From positions 1 through 6,408 of the forward strand of contig JAAZYN010000215.1 of the NCBI GenBank assembly GCA_014239625.1: a stretch of DNA of 6,408 nt, written 5' to 3'. The stretch's first letter is position 1, and every line of letters begins with the position of its first letter. Source of the stretch: Myxococcales bacterium (GTDB lineage: Bacteria > Myxococcota_A > UBA9042 > PHBI01 > JAAZYN01). The notes beneath the pieces were generated by a model. The model did not search any database, was not told the origin of the DNA, and saw only the letters and a list, made by a program, of their open reading frames with translations. Both the position numbers and the translations under genes were made by a program. Shown one piece after another: positions 1 through 5,165 of the stretch.

Positions 1-761
1 GCGAGTTCAGCCAGTGGCGGATCCCAGTGGTCGATGAATCGGGTCAAGCGTTCGAGGTCGTGGCCCATGCGCAGCGCGTGGTCCGCGCCGCGCCCCATCG
101 GTTCGAGGTCCCCGCCAACGACCAGACGCCGTGGGCCGACGCTCCGGATCTGCGCCAGAGCCTGCGGATGTGGATGCCCCACTCGGACAACGCAGCGCTG
201 GCGGCCGGAGTCTACCGCACCCAGGGCACCTTCCCGGTGAACGTGCTGCGCGATGGTGTCGTGGATCGGCAGCTGCCGATCCGGGTGACGCTGACGGTCC
301 GGTCTGCGGAGACCGTGACCTTGCCGCCGGACTACACCAGCGACGGGCTGGCGATCCCCGCCGGGGATCCGGCGTCGTCGGTCTACTATGTCTTCGAGGA
401 TCCCGGGATCGGGCCTGCCAACGCTCTGTGGTGGGGCGACGCAGTGGGCAACGTCGTCACGGCCCCGGTGATCGACGAGGCCACCGGCGAAGCCACCACG
501 CTCGTGCTCCGTGCTCACAAGATAGCGTGTGGCGACTGGTGGGGTATCAACACCGGGCAAGCCGCTGACTGGGGCTGTACCCACCAGGTCAACCTGACCC
601 TGGAGGCCGGCGCGAACCAGCAGCTGTTGCCCGGCCACACCTACGTGAGCCCGGGCTCCCACCCGGTCGTCATCGAGGGCCGCCGCTGGCACGAGCCCAA
701 CGCTGGCCAGGTCCTGGGGGTGCTGTCGCTGTCGCTTCGGCACACCGTGACCGAGCGGTGA
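1..761 (+). CDS. 3' part of an unrecognised, probably exported beta-rich protein
   Basis: The reading frame is open from the first complete codon (base 3, reading EFSQWRIPVV...) to the TGA at 759-761, so the gene enters from the left edge and the GTG at 27 is not a convincing start. About 252 residues are visible. I do not recognise the family. The chain alternates short hydrophobic and polar stretches typical of beta-sandwich domains (for example LPIRVTLTVRS and VLGVLSLSLRHT) and is rich in Trp, Gly, Pro and Asp, with no membrane segment. Two cysteines, in IACGDWWG and DWGCTHQ, lie 16 residues apart and could form a disulfide, which would fit an exported protein. That localisation is inference, since the N-terminus with any signal peptide is missing. 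The frame ends with a normal stop, followed by a convergent gene on the other strand. Coding status is well supported by length, codon bias and the absence of a better frame; function is unknown. Confidence 0.8.
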   Translation, partial: EFSQWRIPVVDESGQAFEVVAHAQRVVRAAPHRFEVPANDQTPWADAPDLRQSLRMWMPHSDNAALAAGVYRTQGTFPVNVLRDGVVDRQLPIRVTLTVRSAETVTLPPDYTSDGLAIPAGDPASSVYYVFEDPGIGPANALWWGDAVGNVVTAPVIDEATGEATTLVLRAHKIACGDWWGINTGQAADWGCTHQVNLTLEAGANQQLLPGHTYVSPGSHPVVIEGRRWHEPNAGQVLGVLSLSLRHTVTER

Positions 762-789
762 GGCGGAGCTGTCAACCGGGGGCCGGGTC

Positions 790-818
790 GGGTGGGGCGC
801 TCGGAGACCTCCCCACCC
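790..818. terminator. Possible bidirectional terminator hairpin between convergent genes
   Basis: Perfect 8 bp inverted repeat: GGGTGGGG at 790-797 and CCCCACCC at 811-818, with a 13-base loop. It lies in the 70 bp gap between the stop codons of two convergent genes, where a shared terminator is expected. There is no T-tract on either side, so a classical Rho-independent terminator is not demonstrated. A competing fold pairs the C-runs with the G-run at 825-831. Confidence 0.35.
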
Positions 819-831
819 CGTGAGAGGGGGG

Positions 832-1587
832 TCAGCTCTCCGCGCTGTCGGGCTCGTCCGGCGTCGGTGCGTCGGCGGTGCTTTGCTCATCGGACGGCTG
901 GCTAGCGACCGAAGCGTCGTCGTCTCCCTCCGCGCTCACTTCAGTCGCTTCGGGCTCCTCCTGGTCGTCTCGGTCGAACGTGCTCGTCACCGTGTCCACG
1001 GCGGCGAACAGACCGCTGCGCATGGCGTTCCAGCGTTTGCGGACCTCGCCTTCCTCTTCTTCGTCGCCGCCAAAGGTCTTGAAGGCCGAGTCTACCGCGC
1101 TGCGTAGACCTTCTCGCATGGCCTTGACCCGTCCAGGCGATGCGTTCACCTCGACCTCTCTGTCACCCTGCTGGAGCGACATCGCCACCTCTGAGTCGGG
1201 CCTCACCGACTTGCCATTGTCTTCGTTCGGGACGAATCGCACCGTCGTCCGCACCTCGAAGCTCACCGAGGTCAGCACCTTCTGCAGCTCGCCCCCGATG
1301 TCGAGGTTCTCCAGGAACTTGCGAATTTGAACCCCGGTGACGCGCACGACCTCGTCTTTGCCCGCGTCCACCGACTTCATCAGGTAACCCAGCAGCTCTT
1401 TGGGCATCGACTCGGACACCGCGTTGCGGATGGTCTCCTGGTCGAGGACCGACCGCACGCGCTTGCCGAAGGCTTTCCCCCAGGTCTTGGCGGTCCCCTT
1501 CAGGCGGTCGTCCCAGCCGTCTTGCTCATCCTCGGCCTCGCTCGCCTGGCCTGCCGGGTCGGTGTCGTTTTGGCGCTCTTCGCTCAT
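832..1587 (-). CDS. Unrecognised acidic, helix-rich protein with an internal tandem duplication
   Basis: A 251-residue protein of unknown function. The ATG at 1587 is chosen because a GAGGA motif sits just upstream; the frame also stays open to a TTG at 1650, which would add 21 basic residues and cut into the divergent promoter region. Visible layout: an acidic, Ser/Glu/Asp-rich N-terminus (about residues 2-28); a predicted helical segment with alternating Lys/Arg and hydrophobics (29-90); a more ordered core reading FLENLDIGGELQ then VLTSVSFEVRTTVRFVPN (about 91-121); two copies of an amphipathic repeat (153-179 and 185-211); and a disordered, highly acidic tail from about 212 to the end, ending DSAES. 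There is no signal peptide, membrane segment or cysteine, so it is probably cytoplasmic. The amphipathic repeats could bind a surface or partner, in the manner of phasins or apolipoprotein-like helices, but that is only a resemblance of style. It is divergent from the MFS transporter gene and may share its promoter region. Confidence 0.85.
   Translation of the reverse strand: MSEERQNDTDPAGQASEAEDEQDGWDDRLKGTAKTWGKAFGKRVRSVLDQETIRNAVSESMPKELLGYLMKSVDAGKDEVVRVTGVQIRKFLENLDIGGELQKVLTSVSFEVRTTVRFVPNEDNGKSVRPDSEVAMSLQQGDREVEVNASPGRVKAMREGLRSAVDSAFKTFGGDEEEEGEVRKRWNAMRSGLFAAVDTVTSTFDRDDQEEPEATEVSAEGDDDASVASQPSDEQSTADAPTPDEPDSAES
955..1131 (-). repeat. Internal tandem duplication (32-residue period) in the acidic protein
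   Basis: Two stretches of the encoded protein align without gaps 32 residues apart: residues 153-179 (bases 1051-1131, beginning RVKAMREGLRSAVDS) and residues 185-211 (bases 955-1035, beginning RWNAMRSGLFAAVDT). By my count 14 of 27 positions are identical, including the R, AMR, GL, AVD and TF positions and the closing Asp/Glu residues. Each unit is an amphipathic helix-like block followed by an acidic patch. The bases have diverged more than the residues, so the duplication looks old and kept at protein level. Confidence 0.7.
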
Positions 1588-1679
1588 GCTTCCTCGTCGT
1601 GGGTTCCCCGTCGCTCTGTCCAACTTGCGCACGGCGCGGCCCCTTTGCAAAAAAAACGTGGCAAGTCCACGCTGGCGCG
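1588..1679. promoter_or_regulatory. Divergent intergenic region, probable back-to-back promoters
   Basis: About 92 bases (113 if the transporter starts at 1701) separate the minus-strand acidic protein gene from the plus-strand transporter gene, so both promoters should lie here. Visible elements are a run of eight A residues at 1649-1656, directly followed by a small inverted repeat CGTGG (1657-1661) / CCACG (1667-1671) with a 5-base loop. The A-run could bend DNA or form part of an AT-rich promoter, and the inverted repeat could be an operator half-site pair. I could not place convincing -35/-10 boxes on either strand. Confidence 0.4.
1591..1595 (-). promoter_or_regulatory. Ribosome binding site deciding the start at 1587
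   Basis: On the minus strand the bases read GAGGA, then AGC, then the ATG at 1587. The motif matches a Shine-Dalgarno core, though its spacing to the start codon is short. It favours 1587 over the upstream in-frame TTG at 1650. It is the clearest ribosome binding site in the window. Confidence 0.55.
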
Positions 1680-2921
1680 GTGCAAGAACACGCTCAACCG
1701 GTGACGCCGTCGAAGTTCACGCCGTACCAATGGAAGCTCTTTGGTTTCCTGTCGGTGGCGACCTTCTTCGAGGGTTACGATTTCATCGCGCTGTCGCAGA
1801 TTCTGCCCAACTTCCGCGCCGAGATGGGGCTTGATAAGAGCGATGGGGCGCTGATGTACGGCCTCATCAACATCGGCACCATCGTGGCCTACGTGCTTAT
1901 TCGGCGGGCAGATAGTTGGGGTCGACGCCGGGTGCTCACCATCACCATCGTCGGCTACACGCTGTGCACCGCCGCCAGCGGCTTTGCCCAAGACCCCTAT
2001 ACGTTCACCGTGGCGCAGCTGCTGGCGCGCATGTTTCTCATCGGCGAGTACTGCATCGCGATGGTGTACGCCGCCGAGGAGTTTCCGGCCGATCGGCGCG
2101 GCCTGGTCATCGGGCTGATGCAGGCGATGGTCAGCTTGGGCGGGGTGGTCTGCGCGGGTCTGGCGCCGCTGATGCTCCAGACCGACCTGGGCTGGAGGCT
2201 GGTCTACTTTGCTGGCGTTCTCCCGCTCATCCTGGTCGCCTTCGCGCGCCGCGGCCTGAAGGAGTCCAGCCGGTTCGTGGCTGACGTGGGCACCACAGGT
2301 CAGAGCCGACCGTTCACGCACATATGGAGGACGCCGCTGCGCAAGCGGATGCTGCAGCTCTCGCTCATCTGGGGCCTGACCTACTTCTGCACCAACAGCG
2401 TCATCGCGTTTTGGAAGGAGTACGCGCACACCGAGGCGGGGCTCACGGACGGTCAGGTGGGCACCTCGATCACGCTCGCTGCGTTGGTGTCCATGCCGCT
2501 CATCTTCTACAGCGGCAAATTGATGGACCAGATAGGGCGCCGCAAAGCTTCGGTCATCATCTTCTCGTTCGGCAGCCTCGGCGCCTACTTCTGTTACACG
2601 TTGACGGGACAGTGGCCACTTACCTTTGCGCTGATGCTGGGGATCTTTGGCGTCAGCGCGACGATGACCGTGTTGAACGCATACGGCACCGAGCTCTTCC
2701 CCACCGACATGCGCGCCGACGCGTTCGCGTGGGCCAACAACTTGTTGGGTCGCATCGCGTACGTGGTCTCGCCGATCCTGATCTCCTTTTTCGCAGACAC
2801 CTACGGGTGGGGTCCCACCGTCAGCCTCACGGCCATCGGGCCTGTGTTGGCGTTGGCGCTCATCTTACTGTGGTTGCCCGAGACGAAAGATAAGGACCTG
2901 GGTGACACCGCGGCGGTGTGA
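1680..2921 (+). CDS. Major facilitator superfamily (MFS) transporter
   Basis: A roughly 413-residue secondary transporter of the inner membrane with a hydrophobicity pattern fitting 12 helices in two six-helix halves. Numbered from the GTG at 1680: helix 1 carries FFEGYDF (about 30-35), resembling the D-G-[FY]-D motif of aromatic acid:H+ symporter and sugar-porter branches; the loop 2-3 motif A is ADSWGRRRVL (about 77-86); AEEFPADRRG (132-141) follows helix 4; the repeated motif A in the second half is GKLMDQIGRRK (279-289); ELFPTDMRA (338-346) mirrors the first-half motif; and PETKDKDL near the C-terminus matches the sugar-porter PET motif. Substrate cannot be told from sequence; an organic acid or sugar-like solute driven by protons is a guess. 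Start uncertain: GTG codons at 1599, 1680 and 1701 are in frame and none has a clear ribosome binding site. 1599 is unlikely because it nearly abuts the divergent gene; family-like sequence begins only at FTPYQWKLF, after 1701. Confidence 0.9.
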   Translation: MQEHAQPVTPSKFTPYQWKLFGFLSVATFFEGYDFIALSQILPNFRAEMGLDKSDGALMYGLINIGTIVAYVLIRRADSWGRRRVLTITIVGYTLCTAASGFAQDPYTFTVAQLLARMFLIGEYCIAMVYAAEEFPADRRGLVIGLMQAMVSLGGVVCAGLAPLMLQTDLGWRLVYFAGVLPLILVAFARRGLKESSRFVADVGTTGQSRPFTHIWRTPLRKRMLQLSLIWGLTYFCTNSVIAFWKEYAHTEAGLTDGQVGTSITLAALVSMPLIFYSGKLMDQIGRRKASVIIFSFGSLGAYFCYTLTGQWPLTFALMLGIFGVSATMTVLNAYGTELFPTDMRADAFAWANNLLGRIAYVVSPILISFFADTYGWGPTVSLTAIGPVLALALILLWLPETKDKDLGDTAAV

Positions 2922-3118
2922 CGGCCGCGAGCACATGAGACGACCCGCTGCCGGACCGCCTCCCGCAAGCATCGCCACGTCGCTCCGCCGCGCGCCTCCT
3001 CGTCTCGGCACGTGACGGAACCGCCGGCCTCCGCGCGCTCAACCCAGGCGATCGGGGGCGTGAGTCATCGGGTCGCGCCGGCCACGGGTGCGGCCTTGGC
3101 GCTGGCGGGCTTCGGCCG

Positions 3119-3140
3119 CGCCGCGCCGCGCGGCGCGGCG
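3119..3140. repeat. 22 bp all-G/C perfect palindrome in the gap before the acetyltransferase gene
   Basis: The 11-base arms CGCCGCGCCGC and its reverse complement meet with no spacer, centred between 3129 and 3130. A second perfect palindrome, GATGATCATC (3140-3149), begins at the last base of the first. They lie in the 283 bp space between the transporter stop (2921) and the acetyltransferase start (3205), 65 bases upstream of the latter. Such a site could be a transcriptional operator, a terminator stem (no T-tract follows) or a chance result of very GC-rich sequence. The rest of this gap shows a weak 6 bp hairpin over the transporter stop codon (ACACCG 2905-2910 / CGGTGT 2914-2919) and no clear promoter or gene. 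Confidence 0.6.
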
Positions 3141-3204
3141 ATGATCATCTGCGGAGGAAGCGACGACAGGTACGCGACCCCTTGACCGCCTCGTCAGTGG
3201 ATGC

Positions 3205-3867
3205 ATGTTGTTCGCTATGCATTTTCCACTCCCGAACCAGCTGGTCTACGACGACGGCCACCGCCGGCTTACCTTGCGCCCCGCCAGAGCGATAGACGCC
3301 GGCGCCCTCGTCGAGGCGATCCACGAGAGCCACGACAACCTTCGTGCGTTCATGCCTTGGGCTCATCTAGAGCACACCGAGGCGTCACAGACGGAGCGCC
3401 TGGTCGCGCTGGAGGCGGGTTATCACGAGGGTGGGGACCTGGTCTTTCACGCCTTCGCGGGCGGCGCTGAACGTTTCGTCGGCTGCTTTGGGTTCCACGA
3501 CAGGACGCTGAACAGCCGCGCCGTCGAGATCGGGTTCTGGGTGCGAACCGGCGCCGCAGGCCAAGGGCTGGCGACGCTGGGGACTCAGATGCTCGTCGTG
3601 TTGGCGTACGACCACTACGGCTGCGAGCGGGTGCAATGCGCCTACAACGAGGCCAACACCGCCAGCCGTCGGGTGAATGAGAAGGTCGGCTTCATCTGCG
3701 AGGGGCGGCTGCGGTACTTTGAACTCCAGGGCGACAACACGCTTCGGGAGCACGGCTATCGGGTGGGTCCGGTGACCGTCATGAACGCCATCGCGCGGTC
3801 CGATCTGGCAGGCCTCGAGTGGCTTGACCAGGTGCGCAAGCGGCTCACCGTCGACCTCGCGCCCTGA
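3205..3867 (+). CDS. GNAT-family N-acetyltransferase, RimJ/RimL type
   Basis: A 220-residue protein of the GNAT fold that transfers acetyl from acetyl-CoA to an amino group. The opening LTLRPARAIDAGALVEAIHE (about 22-41) is the usual first strand and helix of the RimJ/RimL branch (Acetyltransf_3-like). The FVGCFGFHD strand (91-99) is followed by EIGFWVRTGAAGQGLAT (108-124), the acetyl-CoA pyrophosphate-binding motif A, with A-A-G-Q-G-L-A in place of the commoner R/Q-G-x-G/A. Next comes a typical closing block, NEANTASRRVNEKVGFICEG (148-167). The substrate may be a protein N-terminus, a small amine or an antibiotic and cannot be told. About 30 residues after YRVGPVTVMNAI form a C-terminal extension (LAGLEWLDQVRKR). 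Start choice is between ATG 3205 and ATG 3217; neither has a strong ribosome binding site (GTGGA lies 4 bases before 3205), and no start codon lies further upstream before a stop at 3142. Spacing of about 280 bp to the transporter argues against a shared operon. Confidence 0.92.
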   Translation: MLFAMHFPLPNQLVYDDGHRRLTLRPARAIDAGALVEAIHESHDNLRAFMPWAHLEHTEASQTERLVALEAGYHEGGDLVFHAFAGGAERFVGCFGFHDRTLNSRAVEIGFWVRTGAAGQGLATLGTQMLVVLAYDHYGCERVQCAYNEANTASRRVNEKVGFICEGRLRYFELQGDNTLREHGYRVGPVTVMNAIARSDLAGLEWLDQVRKRLTVDLAP

Positions 3868-4109
3868 AACGCTCGAACGCTGACCCCAAAAACGACACGT
3901 TCGTGCCTCGGGTGCGGCGCTGACGGGCCTGACGCGCGCTGGACGCAGGACACTGAGTTCAGCTGGTGTAGTCTGTGTCTGTGGGCCTCGGACCCGAGGG
4001 CGAGCGCCATCGCTTGCGCCCGCGCTGTGCCATACGGCACCGTCCTGGAGTGACCCCACGTACACATCTCCTCGTGCTCTGACGACCTGACCCAAACGCT
4101 GCCGGGCTT
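3868..4109. other. Intergenic region between acetyltransferase and lipoprotein genes
   Basis: No gene is supported in these 242 bases. A weak inverted repeat CGAACG (3874-3879) / CGTTCG (3898-3903) lies shortly after the acetyltransferase stop with an 18-base loop containing an A-run, and a small tetraloop hairpin GTGCC-ATAC-GGCAC occurs at 4027-4040. TAGTCT at 3969-3974, preceded by TG, resembles an extended -10 box but lacks a matching -35 box. The promoter of the lipoprotein gene probably lies here but cannot be placed. Confidence 0.4.
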
Positions 4110-5036
4110 ATGCGACCTTTCACTCAATGTTGGACAACAGCGGCCCTGTCGTTGCTTCTCGGCGCCTGCCCGGCCAATCAGGGCCCGACGGGGCCGGTGC
4201 CCCCATCACCGGACCTGGGAGCGGCTGTGGAGATCCTGGCCTCCGACGCCATGGCCGATAACGCGGCGCCGCTGGACGCCGGGGTACACGTCGCCCCGGA
4301 TGGCGCTCCGGAGGTGACCGATGTGGCCGGCGATCTGGCGACAGATCTCACGGTGTCCGCGGACGTCGACGGGACGACGAACGCTGACGCGACGGACGCT
4401 CCTCCGGACGCTCCTCCGGGCGCCCCCTGGGGGCCCATCAGCGGGGCGGCGTGTGGCGGCTTGACCGCCGCGTTGGAGTCGCCGCAGCCGAGCTTTCATA
4501 CGACGACCTGGGACATCCAAGTGGACGCCTTCGATCCGGCGTTGCTGGTGAGTCCGGGGCCCAAACAACGCTTCGAGGAGCCGAACGCCGGCGGCTCCTC
4601 GAAGTGTTCGGAGATCTTCAGCATGACCTGGCTCATCGCGTGCGAGGGCGCCCAGTTCTACAAGCTGGAGACCGAGATCAGTTACGACGTCAGCGGCGCG
4701 ATCACAGACTTCGAGGTCATCATCGGGGGCGACAAGATCGGCGTGTCGGTGACCCGCGCCTACCTGGGCCCCTTCAACATGAGCTACACGGCGGATGACG
4801 CGGACACTCTGCTGACCAACAAGCTCTCCGGGGTCAACGAGAGCACCGCGAACGTGAGCGCGAACGACGCCTGGACAAAGCAGATTCTACATATCTGGAC
4901 CCTGCAGCCCGAGTGGGTCCCCATCCTCGAGTCTGCTTGGCAAGGCCTCGAGGCGAGCTTGAAGTCCGATACGGTCGTGCTGGTCACCGTCGAGGCGGGA
5001 TCGGAGTTCGTCGTCACCGACGCCTGCGACGACTGA
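4110..5036 (+). CDS. Lipoprotein with Asp/Ala/Pro-rich linker and unrecognised C-terminal domain
   Basis: A 308-residue precursor. Residues 1-20 form a lipoprotein signal peptide: MRPF start, hydrophobic stretch AALSLLLG, and lipobox L-G-A-C with the lipidated cysteine at 20, so it should be anchored to a membrane after signal peptidase II cleavage. The residue after that cysteine is Pro, not the Asp that retains enterobacterial lipoproteins in the inner membrane. Residues 21-107 are a flexible linker rich in Asp, Ala, Pro, Thr and Val, ending in tandem DAPP units. Residues 108-308 form a compact-looking domain with cysteines 115, 166, 178 and 306, which could make two disulfides; strands such as FEVIIGG and TVVLVTVEA suggest an alpha/beta or beta-rich fold. 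I do not recognise it. The ATG at 4110 is the only start that preserves the signal peptide, but no Shine-Dalgarno sequence precedes it (upstream CTGCCGGGCTT). The gene contains a strong inverted repeat at 4567-4608 and converges on the MATE gene. Confidence 0.9.
   Translation: MRPFTQCWTTAALSLLLGACPANQGPTGPVPPSPDLGAAVEILASDAMADNAAPLDAGVHVAPDGAPEVTDVAGDLATDLTVSADVDGTTNADATDAPPDAPPGAPWGPISGAACGGLTAALESPQPSFHTTTWDIQVDAFDPALLVSPGPKQRFEEPNAGGSSKCSEIFSMTWLIACEGAQFYKLETEISYDVSGAITDFEVIIGGDKIGVSVTRAYLGPFNMSYTADDADTLLTNKLSGVNESTANVSANDAWTKQILHIWTLQPEWVPILESAWQGLEASLKSDTVVLVTVEAGSEFVVTDACDD
4395..4418 (+). repeat. Two exact 12 bp tandem repeats in the lipoprotein linker
   Basis: GACGCTCCTCCG occurs twice back to back (4395-4406 and 4407-4418), each encoding Asp-Ala-Pro-Pro. 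A degenerate third unit (Gly-Ala-Pro-Trp) follows. Exact identity at base level suggests recent slippage or duplication, a common way for such linkers to change length. Confidence 0.75.
4567..4608 (+). repeat. Strong inverted repeat (hairpin) inside the lipoprotein gene
   Basis: CTTCGAGGAGCCG (4571-4583) and CGGCTCCTCGAAG (4592-4604) are perfect 13 bp inverted repeats around an 8-base loop. In the + strand RNA the stem extends outward through one G-U pair (4570/4605) and three more Watson-Crick pairs (4569-4567 with 4606-4608), giving 17 pairs. It lies within the coding sequence, at residues 153-167 (from the Gln in PKQRF to the Ser of KCS), in the C-terminal domain. It has no T-tract, so it is not an ordinary terminator. 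It may be chance coding sequence, a folded mRNA element or a remnant of a small inserted palindrome. Confidence 0.8.
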
Positions 5037-5047
5037 CCGGCGGGGTC

Positions 5048-5068
5048 TCGCGCCGCTCATCGGCGCGA
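5048..5068. terminator. Possible terminator hairpin just after the lipoprotein gene
   Basis: TCGCGCCG (5048-5055) and CGGCGCGA (5061-5068) form a perfect 8 bp stem with a 5-base loop (CTCAT), starting 12 bases after the lipoprotein stop codon in a convergent gap. There is no T-run, as is frequent in very GC-rich genomes, so termination is inferred from position and stem strength. Confidence 0.5.
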
Positions 5069-5095
5069 TCCTGCGGTCGCCGGAGCAGGGGCGAA

Positions 5096-5134
5096 GGCCA
5101 TCCCGGTTGGCGGGGCCAGCCTGTGGCGATGGCC
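5096..5134. repeat. Nested hairpin in the convergent intergenic gap
   Basis: An outer stem GGCCATC (5096-5102) / GATGGCC (5128-5134) encloses an inner stem GGTTGGC (5105-5111) / GCCAGCC (5115-5121) with a 3-base loop and one G-U pair. The two stems are separated by a 2-base and a 6-base bulge, making one extended 39-base structure. A further 7 bp inverted repeat, GGCGTGA (5150-5156) / TCACGCC (5166-5172), spans the stop codon of the MATE gene. The gap of 129 bases between the two convergent stops is therefore almost wholly made of potential stems, and may act in termination or 3'-end protection for either gene. Confidence 0.45.
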
Positions 5135-5165
5135 CTGGGCGGCCGTCAGGGCGTGAGTCAGCCCG

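Noticed and set aside
1584..2429. Long open frame on the minus strand (281 codons) opposite the transporter gene.
   Set aside because: It is the antisense shadow of the MFS gene: the translation is full of Arg, His, Gln and Asp with no family resemblance, and the plus-strand frame has clear MFS motifs.
2860..3042. Minus-strand frame of 60 codons across the transporter 3' end and the following gap.
   Set aside because: The translation is dominated by Arg, Ala and Ser with no motif, and it overlaps the end of the transporter gene antisense.
3060..3185. Short plus-strand frame (GTG at 3060, 41 residues, MSHRVAPATG...) running through the GC palindrome.
   Set aside because: There is no good ribosome binding site, the sequence is Ala/Arg/Gly-rich as expected by chance at this GC content, and it crosses the palindrome. 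It remains possible but unsupported.
4027..4040. Hairpin GTGCC-ATAC-GGCAC upstream of the lipoprotein gene as a terminator or riboswitch.
   Set aside because: A 5 bp stem with no T-tract and no surrounding conserved structure is expected by chance in such DNA.
3385..4127. Two overlapping minus-strand frames covering the acetyltransferase gene and the gap after it.
   Set aside because: They are antisense to a convincing GNAT gene, have no recognisable domain and show composition typical of GC-rich shadow frames. The part over the gap alone is too short to support a gene.
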